Shown one piece after another: positions 52,372 through 61,682 of a DNA stretch of 64,000 nt (positions are counted from its first letter, which is position 1; each line of letters opens with the position of its first letter). Origin of the DNA: Clostridium cellulovorans 743B (GTDB lineage Bacteria; Bacillota; Clostridia; Clostridiales; Clostridiaceae); assembly GCF_000145275.1 (NCBI RefSeq), contig NC_014393.1, positions 2,356,001 through 2,420,000 of the forward strand, written 5' to 3'. The position numbers were made by a program, and so were the translations under genes. The notes beneath the pieces were generated by a model. That model was not told the origin of the DNA. It did not search any database and saw nothing but the letters and a program-made list of their open reading frames with translations.

Positions 52372-52588
52372 AAGAGAATAGTAATTTCATCAAGAGTTTA
52401 AAGAGAGTCAGTGTTTGCTGGAAACTGATACCTTGTTGATTTGAATCCGCCTCAGAGACTTATTACGATGAGTAATACGGGTAAAGACCGTTAAGATGAA
52501 AGAGTGGGTTAAATTTATTTTAACCAATAAGGGTGGCAACGCGAGACATTCGTCCCTAGTTTAACTAGGTGATGTATGTCTTTTTTTA
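52372..52588 (+). promoter_or_regulatory. T-box riboswitch of DUF1015-serA, probably serine
   Basis: T-box core AATAAGGGTGGCAACGCGA at 52526-52544. The terminator AGACAT/ATGTCT (52544-52581) encloses CCTAGTT/AACTAGG, then seven Ts. In stem I the segment TTGAATCCGCC offers UCC (52446-52448), a serine codon, matching the serA gene downstream. Confidence 0.92.
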
Positions 52589-52793
52589 TTGAAAATAAAG
52601 GGGGAGAGGCATTCTTAAAGTTATATAATGCTTATTTATATAGCACTTATTCACAACCTTTTATTATGTCTGATGGGATATTATAAATGGTAAGTTAATC
52701 CTAATGTATTTTTAGCTAGTGTTATTGAGTGCGAAGTAAACACAGTATAGGGTTATTAAAAATATAAATAAGTAAATTTTAGGAGGAATAAAA
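52589..52793 (+). other. Leader remnant with an orphan ribosome site
   Basis: After the T-box terminator comes GGGGGAGAGG at 52600-52609 with no gene behind it. About 180 bp later DUF1015 starts with its own AGGAGG. A 21-codon hydrophobic frame from ATG 52628 is too far from the site to be convincing. The upstream half of the larger gap, 52150-52316, shows nothing recognisable. Confidence 0.4.
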
Positions 52794-54023
52794 ATGGCAA
52801 TATTGAAGCCATTCAAGGCATACAGACCGAAGTTAGAATTAACAGATAAAGTAGCAGCATTACCATATGATGTAATGAGTAGTGAAGAAGCAAAGGTGAT
52901 GGCAGAAGGCAATCCTTACTCATTTTTACATGTGGATAAAGCAGAAATTGATTTAGCTGATGATATAGATGTGCATGATGCTGTAGTATATGAAAAAGCT
53001 AGCGAAAATTTAAGTAAATTAATTGAAGATGAAATACTTGTACAAGATGAAAAAAAATGCCTTTATATCTATAGATTAATTATGGATGGAAGAGCTCAAA
53101 CTGGATTAGTAGGATGTTTATCTGTTGACGACTATGAATCAGGAGTTATAAAGATACATGAAAAAACTAGAGCAGACAAAGAAAAAGATAGAATTGATCA
53201 TGTCAGAAGTTGTAATGCTCACACAGGTCCAATCTTTATGACATATAGAGATCAAGATGTAGTTAATTCTATTATAACTGAAGTAACAAACAGTGATCCA
53301 AGCTGTAATTTTACCTCAGAAGATGGTGTGACACATATTGTTTGGACAATTTCTGATGATAATAAAATCAATGCATTAATAGATGCTTTTGATAAAATAG
53401 AAGGTATTTACATAGCAGATGGTCATCATAGAGCAGCAGCGGCTGTTGCAGTGGCTAGAGAAAAAAGAAAGGCTAGCTATACCGGGGATGAAGAATTTAA
53501 TTATTTTCTTTCTGTAATGTTCCCAAGTTCTCAGCTTAAAATAATGGACTACAACAGAGTTGTCAAAGATATGAATGGACATGATATAGCTAGTTTATTG
53601 AACAAGCTTGATGAAACCTTCGATGTAGAAGAAGTATCAAGCCTTGTAAAGCCTGAAAAGAAATATTCTATTGGTATGTATTGCGAAGGAAAGTGGTATA
53701 AGCTTACTGCAAAGGAACAATATATAGATAAAAATGACCCGATAAAATCATTGGATGTATCAATACTTCAAGAAATGGTATTAGATAAGATTTTTGATAT
53801 AAAGGATCCAAGAACTAGTGATAGAATTGAGTTTGTAGGTGGAATAAGAGGGATAGAGTATATTGAAAAGTTAGCAAAATCTTATAATGGGATTGCTTTC
53901 TCTATGTATCCTACAACAATGAATGAACTTATGAAGGTTGCAGATAACAAAGAAACTATGCCACCAAAATCCACATGGTTTGAACCAAAGTTAAAAAGTG
54001 GATTATTTATACATGAACTATAA
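52794..54023 (+). CDS. DUF1015 family protein
   Basis: 409 residues, family length. Hallmarks: AILKPFKAYRPKLELTDKVA and ALPYDVMSSEEAKVMAEGNP at the start, HEKTRADKEKDRIDHVRSCN, YIADGHHRAAAAVAVAREKR, and the C-terminal MYPTTMNELMKVADNKETMP with PPKSTWFEPKLKSGLF. In many bacteria the gene lies with serA and serC, implying a role linked to serine synthesis, but the biochemical activity is not established. RBS AGGAGG. serA follows 34 bp later. Confidence 0.9.
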   Translation: MAILKPFKAYRPKLELTDKVAALPYDVMSSEEAKVMAEGNPYSFLHVDKAEIDLADDIDVHDAVVYEKASENLSKLIEDEILVQDEKKCLYIYRLIMDGRAQTGLVGCLSVDDYESGVIKIHEKTRADKEKDRIDHVRSCNAHTGPIFMTYRDQDVVNSIITEVTNSDPSCNFTSEDGVTHIVWTISDDNKINALIDAFDKIEGIYIADGHHRAAAAVAVAREKRKASYTGDEEFNYFLSVMFPSSQLKIMDYNRVVKDMNGHDIASLLNKLDETFDVEEVSSLVKPEKKYSIGMYCEGKWYKLTAKEQYIDKNDPIKSLDVSILQEMVLDKIFDIKDPRTSDRIEFVGGIRGIEYIEKLAKSYNGIAFSMYPTTMNELMKVADNKETMPPKSTWFEPKLKSGLFIHEL

Positions 54024-54057
54024 AAGAAAAAATTATTAATTATGAAGAGGTGCAGAT

Positions 54058-55221
54058 ATGTTTAAAATTAATTGTTTAAATCCTATAGCAGCAGTTGGAA
54101 TGGACTTATTTACAGAAGAATTTACTAAAGTTGATAACTTTGAAGAAGCTACTGGAGCACTAGTTAGAAGTGCTAGCGTTCATGAATTAGAACTTCCAGA
54201 AAACCTTCAAGCAATAGCAAGAGCAGGTGCAGGAGTTAATAATATTCCTTTAGATAAATGTGCTGAAAAAGGTATTGTAGTATTTAATACTCCAGGCGCA
54301 AATGCTAATGGTGTTAAAGAATTAGTAATAGCAAGTCTTCTTCTTGCTTCTCGTGATATCGTAGGCGGAGTAAATTGGGTTCAAACAGTAAAAGATGATG
54401 CTGATGTAGCTAAGCTTGTTGAAAAAGGTAAATCAAAATTTGCTGGTTGTGAAATAGCAGGAAAAAAACTTGGTATTATCGGTCTTGGGGCTATTGGTGT
54501 ATTAGTAGCAAATGCAGCCAATAGATTGGGTATGGAGGTATATGGTTATGATCCGTATATATCTGTTGAAGCAGCTTGGAATTTATCAAGAGATATTAAA
54601 CACATCAAGAGCTTAGAAGGTATTTACAAGGAATGTGACTATATAACTGTTCATGTACCATTACTTGATAATACAAAGAAAATGTTTAATAAAGAAACTT
54701 TTGCTATGATGAAAGATGGCGTTAAAATCTTAAACTTCTCAAGAGACTTATTAGTAGACGATGAGGCTATGGAAGAAGCATTGAAGTCTGGAAAGGTTGG
54801 AACGTATATAACAGATTTCCCAAATGCAAAGACTGCTGGTATGGAAGGTGTTATAGCAATTCCTCATCTTGGTGCATCAACTAATGAATCAGAAGATAAT
54901 TGTGCTATTATGGCAGTTAGACAAATGATGGACTACCTTAAAAATGGTAATATAACAAATTCAGTTAACTATCCAAATTGCGATATGGGCGTATGCACTA
55001 AAGCAGCACGTATAACTATAAATCATAAAAATATACCTAACATGTTAGGACAATTCACAACAGTTCTTGCAGAAGAAAATATAAATATTTCTGATATGAC
55101 TAACAAGAGCAAAGGAAATTGGGCATATACAATGATCGATATCGAGTCTTTAGCTACAGATAACATTGTTGAAAGAATCTCTTCTATAGATGGTGTTGTT
55201 AATGTTAGAATAATAAAATAA
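54058..55221 (+). CDS. serA: D-3-phosphoglycerate dehydrogenase, short ACT form
   Basis: 387 residues. Substrate-binding RAGAGVNNIPLDKCAEKGI, NAD-binding GIIGLGAIGVLVANAANRLG and VYGYDPY, catalytic arginine region KILNFSRDLLVDDEAM and the histidine of IAIPHLGASTNESED. A C-terminal ACT domain (NINISDMTNKSKGNWAY) probably senses serine. It oxidises 3-phosphoglycerate in serine synthesis. Controlled by the Ser T-box upstream. No serC or serB is adjacent. Confidence 0.93.
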   Translation: MFKINCLNPIAAVGMDLFTEEFTKVDNFEEATGALVRSASVHELELPENLQAIARAGAGVNNIPLDKCAEKGIVVFNTPGANANGVKELVIASLLLASRDIVGGVNWVQTVKDDADVAKLVEKGKSKFAGCEIAGKKLGIIGLGAIGVLVANAANRLGMEVYGYDPYISVEAAWNLSRDIKHIKSLEGIYKECDYITVHVPLLDNTKKMFNKETFAMMKDGVKILNFSRDLLVDDEAMEEALKSGKVGTYITDFPNAKTAGMEGVIAIPHLGASTNESEDNCAIMAVRQMMDYLKNGNITNSVNYPNCDMGVCTKAARITINHKNIPNMLGQFTTVLAEENINISDMTNKSKGNWAYTMIDIESLATDNIVERISSIDGVVNVRIIK

Positions 55222-55229
55222 AATTATTT

Positions 55230-55265
55230 AAAACTCCTCAGTCTTTAGGCTGGGGAGTTTTTGTG
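55230..55265 (+). terminator. Terminator after serA
   Basis: AAAACTCCTCAG pairs with GCTGGGGAGTTTT-type sequence around TCTTTAG, then Ts. Confidence 0.88.
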
Positions 55266-55339
55266 AAGTGCTTATACACAGATAAAAGTTTATTATCATA
55301 GAATAGTAATGAATTGACTAATCCTAGGGGGATTGCGTT

Positions 55340-56572
55340 GTGTATATAACACCATATCAAAACAATCAGGTTGTTAAGGACATATTATTCAAAGATGCAC
55401 TTGAGGCACTTTCAGCATCTGCTGAAATAGAAAGAGAAGATGAATTATTTTTTGATTATCTTATAACTGTAGCTCCGACTCAAGAAGCTAAGGATATAAT
55501 AGCGTCTATAAGAGATGATGAACGAAGACATAACAGCTTTATTAGGCAAATATATAGAGAGATTACAGGAAATACACTTGAAGTGAATAAAGATATTAGC
55601 TTTGAAACCCCAACCTCATATGAGGAAGGATTGAAAAAAGCCTTATTTTCAGAATTAGAAGCTGTAGAACGTTATAAAAAAATAAGAAGTGGTATTTCTG
55701 GAAAGGTTTATCAAGAAGTATTATTTGATATATTAACAGATGAACTTATACATGCTGCAAAGCATAACTATTTAATGTATATAAGTAATAATGGAACAGG
55801 TGGAACAACCACAGGTGTAGGAATGACCAGTGGAACAGGAACTGGAGGAACGATTACAGGTGTAGGAATGACTGGAGGAACAGGAACTGGAGGTACGATT
55901 ACAGGTGTAGGAATGACCGGAGGAACAGGAACTGGAGGCACAAGTACAAGTGTAGAAATGACTGGAGGAACAGGAACTGGAGGTACAAGTACAGGTGTAG
56001 GAATGACCGGAGGAACAGGAACTGGAGGCACAAGTACAGGTGTAGGAATGACTGGAGGAACAGGAACTGGAGGAACAAGCACAGGTGTAGGAATAACTGG
56101 AGGAACAGGAACTGGAAGTACAAGTACAGGCGTAGGAATGACCGGAGGAACAGGAACTGGAGGAACGAGCACAGGTGTAGGAATAACTGGAGGAACAGGG
56201 ACTGGAGGTACAAGTACAGGTGGAGGAATAACTGGTGGAAGTGCCATCGGAGGAATAGGAATAGGTAGTAAAACAAAAGGTAGTAGTTTAGCCATTGGAA
56301 GTAATATGGGGAGAAATAATCCAGAATATATAAGAGACCTTTCTGTTGATCATTGGCTAGCTGCTATAGAACCATTAGTAATTCGTGCTCAAGCAGAAGC
56401 GAAATCAGAAGAAGATTTAGAAAACTTATTTCAATTTTATATTTTAGCTGGTGTTTTAGTTGGCTTGGGAAAAAATATCAATGAAGCTATTGAACAGGTG
56501 GAACAATGGCAAGCAGAAGATGATTCTAAACTACTATTTAAAAATAAAACTGTAAGAGGGTATATTTATTAG
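55340..56572 (+). CDS. Ferritin-like protein with a Gly/Thr-rich 15-residue repeat
   Basis: 410 residues. Residues 1 to ~150 are a four-helix ferritin-like domain with di-iron-type motifs: ASAEIEREDELFFDYL, IRDDERRHNSFIRQ (ExxH), FSELEAVERYKK and ILTDELIHAAKHNYL (ExxH). Residues ~152-299 are about ten copies of GTGTGGTSTGVGMTG. The C-terminal ~90 residues are helical (DHWLAAIEPLVIRAQAEAKS) and may form a second bundle or docking part. No signal peptide. GTG start at 55340 with AGGGGGA upstream. The combination is not a family I recognise; a spore or storage structure is possible. Confidence 0.75.
   Translation: MYITPYQNNQVVKDILFKDALEALSASAEIEREDELFFDYLITVAPTQEAKDIIASIRDDERRHNSFIRQIYREITGNTLEVNKDISFETPTSYEEGLKKALFSELEAVERYKKIRSGISGKVYQEVLFDILTDELIHAAKHNYLMYISNNGTGGTTTGVGMTSGTGTGGTITGVGMTGGTGTGGTITGVGMTGGTGTGGTSTSVEMTGGTGTGGTSTGVGMTGGTGTGGTSTGVGMTGGTGTGGTSTGVGITGGTGTGSTSTGVGMTGGTGTGGTSTGVGITGGTGTGGTSTGGGITGGSAIGGIGIGSKTKGSSLAIGSNMGRNNPEYIRDLSVDHWLAAIEPLVIRAQAEAKSEEDLENLFQFYILAGVLVGLGKNINEAIEQVEQWQAEDDSKLLFKNKTVRGYIY
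55793..56236 (+). repeat. 45-bp coding tandem repeat, about ten units
   Basis: Units of 45 bp encode GTGTGGTSTGVGMTG with variation at S/I, G/S, V/G and M/I. The unit order differs at synonymous sites too, so the array expanded by duplication and then drifted. Likely variable in copy number between strains. Confidence 0.9.
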
Positions 56573-56669
56573 TGAAAAACCAATAATATAATTAGACTTA
56601 AAGACTTACGTTATTTGGTTAATCTGAGTTAGAAGAAATTTGTATAAAAGTAGTTTTAAAGTAATTTAC

Positions 56670-56706
56670 GAGGGTTTTCAAATTTTTATAAGAAAATCCT
56701 CTTTTT
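56670..56706 (+). terminator. Terminator after the repeat protein gene
   Basis: GAGGGTTTTC pairs with GAAAATCCTC with one G-T, followed by five Ts. Confidence 0.8.
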
Positions 56707-56813
56707 CTATTGAATAATTGAAAGTAATTAGGCATAATGTATTTATAAACATATAAATTAATTTAAAGGAATATAAAGTGATACATAATAATATATGATG
56801 AAGGGGAATAAGT

Positions 56814-58292
56814 ATGAACAAGTTAACTATTAATGCACAAAATAAAAAGGGTCAAATAGACAAAAACATATATGGTAATTTTGCTGAACATTTAGGCAGA
56901 TGTATTTATGGAGGATTTTGGGTTGGGAAAGATTCAAGTATCCCAAATGTAAACGGTATCCGAACTGATGTAGTGGAAGCGCTAAAAGAAATTAAGCTTC
57001 CAGTATTAAGATGGCCAGGCGGTTGTTTTGCTGATGAATACCATTGGAAGGATGGTATAGGAGATCCTGAAATGCGTCCTAGAATGGTAAATGCTCATTG
57101 GGGTGGAACTGTTGAAAATAACCATTTTGGGACTCATGAATTTTTAGAATTATGTGATATGTTAGGTGCTGAGCCTTATATAAATGGAAATGTCGGAAGT
57201 GGAACTGTTCAAGAAATGAGAGAATGGATTGAATACATGACTTTTGATGGAGAGTCACCGATGGCAAATTTAAGAGCTGCTAATGGAAGAAAGAACCCAT
57301 GGGAAATTAAATATTTTGGTGTAGGAAATGAAAGCTGGGGTTGCGGCGGAAATATGAGACCAGAATATTATGCAGATTTATTTAGAAGATATGGAAGCTA
57401 TGTAAGAAATTTTAGTGGAAATCAAGTATATAAAATTGCTTGTGGACCTAATTCAGTTGATTATAATTGGACAGAAGTACTTATGAGAGAAGCAGGACAA
57501 TTCATGGACGCTTTAACACTTCATTATTATACAACAGGTACTGGAGTGTGGGAAAACAAGGGTTCAGCTACAGAATTTGAAGAAGATCTATGGTTTAGAA
57601 CTATGAAAAATACTTTGGTAATGGAAGAATTAGTAACAAAACATGATGAAATTATGACAAAGTATGATCCAGAAAAAAGAGTTGCACTTATAGTTGATGA
57701 ATGGGGAACTTGGTTTGAAGTTGAAAAGGGAACAAATCCAGGTTTCTTATATCAGCAAAATACAATAAGAGATGCTCTTGTTGCTGGAATTAACTTAAAT
57801 ATATTTAATGAGCATTGTGATAGAGTAAAAATGGCAAATATAGCCCAAACAATCAATGTTCTTCAAGCTGTAATATTGACAGAAGGTCCTAAAATGTTGC
57901 TAACTCCTACATACCATGTATTTAATATGTATAAAGTGCATCAAGATGCAGAATTATTAGAGGTAGGAAAAATTGCTCAAGATTATATATTTGGTGAAGA
58001 AAAGGTTCCTCAAATCCACTCGTCTGCATCAGTAGATAAGGATGGGAAAATTCATATATCTATTTGTAATCTTGACCCAAAAGCTTCAGCATCAATTGAA
58101 TGTGATGTAGAAGGTAGGGATATTAAAACTGTTAACGGTAGTGTTTTAGCTTCAGAAAAAATTAATGATCATAATACCTTTGAGTGTCCAGATAAAGTTA
58201 AGCCTAGTGAATTCTCAGATTATTCATTAGATAATAATAAGATTACTTTAACAGTACCTGCCATGTCTGTGTTAGTGTTAGAATTGCAGTAA
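56814..58292 (+). CDS. abfA: GH51 alpha-L-arabinofuranosidase
   Basis: 492 residues, normal GH51 length. The catalytic acid/base Glu is in GVGNESWGCGGNMRPEYYAD, and the nucleophile Glu in LIVDEWGTWFEVEKG. The start NIYGNFAEHLGRCIYGGFW and the strand VLRWPGGCFADEYHW are typical. It removes arabinose from arabinoxylan or arabinan fragments. No signal peptide, so it acts on imported oligosaccharides. A small zinc protein follows after 8 bp. Confidence 0.95.
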   Translation: MNKLTINAQNKKGQIDKNIYGNFAEHLGRCIYGGFWVGKDSSIPNVNGIRTDVVEALKEIKLPVLRWPGGCFADEYHWKDGIGDPEMRPRMVNAHWGGTVENNHFGTHEFLELCDMLGAEPYINGNVGSGTVQEMREWIEYMTFDGESPMANLRAANGRKNPWEIKYFGVGNESWGCGGNMRPEYYADLFRRYGSYVRNFSGNQVYKIACGPNSVDYNWTEVLMREAGQFMDALTLHYYTTGTGVWENKGSATEFEEDLWFRTMKNTLVMEELVTKHDEIMTKYDPEKRVALIVDEWGTWFEVEKGTNPGFLYQQNTIRDALVAGINLNIFNEHCDRVKMANIAQTINVLQAVILTEGPKMLLTPTYHVFNMYKVHQDAELLEVGKIAQDYIFGEEKVPQIHSSASVDKDGKIHISICNLDPKASASIECDVEGRDIKTVNGSVLASEKINDHNTFECPDKVKPSEFSDYSLDNNKITLTVPAMSVLVLELQ

Positions 58293-58300
58293 AAGGAATC

Positions 58301-58570
58301 ATGGAGAAGAAGGAAAATTGTAAGGGCTGTAGGGCAAATGTTAATGTTGATATTAATTCAATAGAAGCCTTGGTAGAGGAGATAAGAAATAATAGTGAAT
58401 TTGATGTAGTTAGTTCAGAGGTTTACGATAATAGACTTAATATATGTAAGGAATGTAAGGACTTTGTATATGGGACTACCTGCAATCAATGTGGATGCTT
58501 TGTGAAGGTAAGAGCGTTGCTTAAAAGCAGTGTGTGTCCTAGTTATAAGGGTGATCTTTGGGGTCACTAA
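58301..58570 (+). CDS. Small cysteine-rich protein, DUF6171-like
   Basis: 89 residues. Cysteine pairs occur at ENCKGCRA, ICKECKDF, TTCNQCGCFVKVRALLKSS and VCPSYKG, an arrangement for one or two zinc sites. The central VKVRALLKSSVCP is typical of a family of unknown function seen in clostridia (DUF6171, from memory). It begins 8 bp after abfA, so it is co-transcribed, though a link to arabinose use is not evident. Confidence 0.6.
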   Translation: MEKKENCKGCRANVNVDINSIEALVEEIRNNSEFDVVSSEVYDNRLNICKECKDFVYGTTCNQCGCFVKVRALLKSSVCPSYKGDLWGH

Positions 58571-58800
58571 CTGGTTAAAAACCACAACTCCTTAAATTAA
58601 GCCTATAAATTATTCTTAATATGAGCTAATTATCTCGTATAAGCAAGAGCGATTAATGTAATTTCTATAAAATAATATGCATTTTGTATAAAGCACTCTA
58701 CCTCTTAGAAACTAGTATGTTATAATAACTTTTGTGAAATCTTTTACACTACAGAAAGGTACAATAAAAATAGAAAGTGTAATAGATAAGGAGGATTAAA

Positions 58801-60780
58801 ATGAGGATAGGTGTTGATTATTATCCAGAACATTGGGATAGACAATTGTGGGAAAAAGATGCTCAGCTAATGAAAGAAATAGGGGTAAAGGTAGTGAGAC
58901 TAGCAGAGTTTGCTTGGTGTAAGCTAGAACCTATAGAAGGTCAATATGATTTTAAATGGTTAGATGATGTTATTGAAATCTTTTCAGTTAGAAATATTGA
59001 GATTGTACTAGGAACACCAACCAATACCCCTCCACTTTGGTTATATGAAAAATATCCAGATGCTATCCAAGTTAATGAAAGTGGAGAGAGACAATTTATT
59101 GGAATACGAGGTCATAGATGTTACAATAGCTCATCGATGAGAAAATATACAAAAGCTATTGTTGAAGCTATGACCGAAAGATATGCAAATAATAAAGCTG
59201 TAATTGGGTGGCAAATAGATAATGAACTAGATGCAACACATTGTTGTTGTGACAATTGCACAGAAAAATTTAGAGGATGGCTGAAAAATAAATATTCAAC
59301 TCTTGAGAATATAAATAAAGAGTATGGAAACGTAGTTTGGAGTGGTGAATATTCTGCTTGGTCGCAAGTAACAGCGCCTCTTGGAGGTTCACCTTTTCTT
59401 AATCCATCATACTTATTGGATTACAATAGGTTTGCTTCAGATTCAATGGTTGAATATATTGATTTTCAAAGGGAAATTATAAGAAAAAACTGTCCTTCAC
59501 AATTTATTACTACAAATACTTGGTTCACTGGTAATTTACCTAATTTTTATGACGCTTTCGAGAATCTAGATTTTGTTTCTTATGATAATTATCCTACAAC
59601 AAATGAAATAACTGATGAAGAAGAACTACATTCCCATGCTTTTCATTGTGACCTAATGAGAGGAATAAAGAAGAAAAACTTTTGGATAATGGAACAGCTC
59701 AGTGGAACTCCAGGATGTTGGATGCCTATGCAAAGGACACCAAAACCTGGAATGATTAAAGGGTATTCATTCCAAGCAATAGGAAGAGGGGCAGAAACAG
59801 TAGTTCATTTTAGATGGAGAAATGCAATTATTGGAGCTGAGATGTTTTGGCACGGGATCTTAGACCATAGCAATGTAAAAGGAAGAAGATTTTATGAGTT
59901 CGCAGAGTTATGTAGAGAAGTGAATAAAATAAATGAAGAAATACCTGACTACAAAATAAATAATGAAGTAGCAATCTTGTATTCTTCTGATCAAGACTTT
60001 GCATTTAAAATTCAGCCGCAAGTAGAAGGACTGTATTATCTACAACAGCTAAAAGCTTTTCATAACGCACTTATAAGACTGGGAGTAGGTACTGATATAA
60101 TAAATTGGAGTGAAAGTTTAAATAAATATAAGGTAGTTATAGCTCCAACGCTATATTTAACTGATGATAATGTAACAACTGAATTATATAGATTTGTTGA
60201 GGCTGGTGGTACATTAATTCTTACAAATAGAACTGGCGTAAAAAATATGAATAATGTATGTTTAATGGAACAAATGCCAAGCAATCTAAAGGAATGTGCT
60301 GGTGTAGTAGTCAAAGAATATGATCCTATAGGACACAGTATTCATACAATTAAAGATGAAGCTGGAAAAGTATATCAGTGCAAACAATGGTGTGATATTT
60401 TAGAGCCAACTACTGCAAAGGTTATTGCTACATATAACGATGATTTTTATATTGATGAGGCAGCAGTAACAGTAAATAAATATAAAAAAGGGAATGTTTA
60501 TTACTTAGGTACAGTATTCAATAGTGATTATTATATAGAACTTTTATCAAAGATATTAGATGAGAAAGAATTGCCATATTACAAGAAACTTCCTTATGGT
60601 CTAGAACTTTCGGTGTTAGAAAATGAAAATGGGAAGTATCTAATGGTATTTAACAATAGTAATGAAATAAAATGCTTTGAAGGAAAACATGAAGGTAAAA
60701 GTATTATTAGGAACGAGTTAGATGGAAAAAGTTTTACTCTAGAACCCTATGGGATAGAAGTTTTACAATTAGTTGAATAA
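58801..60780 (+). CDS. GH42 beta-galactosidase
   Basis: 659 residues. The catalytic TIM barrel begins GVDYYPEHWDRQLWEKDAQL. The acid/base Glu is in GWQIDNELDATHCCCDNC, where the cysteines bind zinc. The nucleophile Glu is in WIMEQLSGTPGC. Middle trimerisation domain and C-terminal beta-sandwich are present. It cleaves terminal galactose from galactan or arabinogalactan side chains. No signal peptide. RBS AAGGAGG. Its own terminator follows. Fits use of plant hemicellulose with GH51. Confidence 0.95.
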   Translation: MRIGVDYYPEHWDRQLWEKDAQLMKEIGVKVVRLAEFAWCKLEPIEGQYDFKWLDDVIEIFSVRNIEIVLGTPTNTPPLWLYEKYPDAIQVNESGERQFIGIRGHRCYNSSSMRKYTKAIVEAMTERYANNKAVIGWQIDNELDATHCCCDNCTEKFRGWLKNKYSTLENINKEYGNVVWSGEYSAWSQVTAPLGGSPFLNPSYLLDYNRFASDSMVEYIDFQREIIRKNCPSQFITTNTWFTGNLPNFYDAFENLDFVSYDNYPTTNEITDEEELHSHAFHCDLMRGIKKKNFWIMEQLSGTPGCWMPMQRTPKPGMIKGYSFQAIGRGAETVVHFRWRNAIIGAEMFWHGILDHSNVKGRRFYEFAELCREVNKINEEIPDYKINNEVAILYSSDQDFAFKIQPQVEGLYYLQQLKAFHNALIRLGVGTDIINWSESLNKYKVVIAPTLYLTDDNVTTELYRFVEAGGTLILTNRTGVKNMNNVCLMEQMPSNLKECAGVVVKEYDPIGHSIHTIKDEAGKVYQCKQWCDILEPTTAKVIATYNDDFYIDEAAVTVNKYKKGNVYYLGTVFNSDYYIELLSKILDEKELPYYKKLPYGLELSVLENENGKYLMVFNNSNEIKCFEGKHEGKSIIRNELDGKSFTLEPYGIEVLQLVE

Positions 60781-60785
60781 TGAGG

Positions 60786-60815
60786 AAAAACCTTGATAAA
60801 TCAAGGTTTTTTTTG
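60786..60815 (+). terminator. Terminator after the GH42 gene
   Basis: AAAAACCTTGA pairs with TCAAGGTTTTT around a 4-nt loop, with a long T-run. Confidence 0.92.
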
Positions 60816-60908
60816 TTTGCTTAATAATATAAGGATATTTCTAAGTTGACAAAATAGTAAAAATATTATAGTGTAAAATTAAGAATAAAGTAATAAAAAG
60901 GAGAAAAT

Positions 60909-61487
60909 ATGAGAAAAAGAGTAAGTGCATTATTAGTATTAGCTTTCTTATTAAGTGGTTGTGGTGAAAACGATTTGAAAAAAGACACTACAGACAAGTC
61001 GGTAGAAACTACACAATCGGTTGAGTCTACAGATACAACTGAGACAAAGGATTCAGATGCTACTAAAACAGAAGAAGAAGTAATGGATGAGGCAAATAAA
61101 GAAACGGCAGAAACTATGGAAGCTGGTAAAGATGAGCCATTAAGAGTAACTCAGGTTACGATAATGGGTCAAAATAATATCATTGCGAAGCTTATAAGTG
61201 CAGATGGTAAAACACTTGATCCTAGTATTGATACATCTATTGATAAATTGAAAGGGATTCAAGAAAAAGTAAAAAGTGCATTAGATTATTTAAATAATAC
61301 ACAAGACAATTTAAGTGATAAGAATGTTGCAATTGATAAACTGAAATTAGCATCTGAAAAATTAGGAGAACTTATAACTTCTTGTGAAAAAAATGGATCT
61401 CCAGAAGAAAAATTAGAAAAAGCAAAAGCACTTAAAGATGCCTATGGAAATGCAGTAAAAGCTATTATGAAAGTTTCAAAGGTTTAA
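60909..61487 (+). CDS. Lipoprotein of unknown function
   Basis: 192 residues. Lipoprotein signal peptide with lipobox LLSGC, cleavage before Cys18. A Thr/Glu/Asp-rich acidic linker (about 20-75) then an alpha-helical domain (KLKGIQEKVKSALDYLNNTQ, KLASEKLGELITSCEK). The domain may be a three-helix bundle. It is anchored outside the membrane. No relatives recognised, and no gene context gives its role. Confidence 0.65.
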   Translation: MRKRVSALLVLAFLLSGCGENDLKKDTTDKSVETTQSVESTDTTETKDSDATKTEEEVMDEANKETAETMEAGKDEPLRVTQVTIMGQNNIIAKLISADGKTLDPSIDTSIDKLKGIQEKVKSALDYLNNTQDNLSDKNVAIDKLKLASEKLGELITSCEKNGSPEEKLEKAKALKDAYGNAVKAIMKVSKV

Positions 61488-61628
61488 AATTTATGTTAAA
61501 CTTCAAATTCTATTAATACATAATGTAATAATTCCATTTTAGAAGGAAAAATAAATCTAGTTTTAGATTATAAATATATATGGGAATCAAAGCTTTGTGT
61601 AAGTAGTATCATAATTTGAAAGTACTTT

Positions 61629-61668
61629 TAAGGATTAGTATTATTGTATATTGTAATACTAATCCTTA
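61629..61668. terminator. Bidirectional terminator
   Basis: TAAGGATTAGTATTA pairs with TAATACTAATCCTTA between convergent genes. The right-hand side has a T tail. Confidence 0.8.
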
Positions 61669-61682
61669 TTTTGCATATATTT

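Noticed and set aside
55793..56236. CRISPR array
   Set aside because: Repeats are contiguous 45-bp coding units with no spacers and stay in frame with the host gene.
55768..56295. Pro/Val-rich open frame antisense to the Gly/Thr repeat
   Set aside because: A mirror of the 45-bp repeat array; it has no ribosome site and its composition follows directly from the sense repeats.
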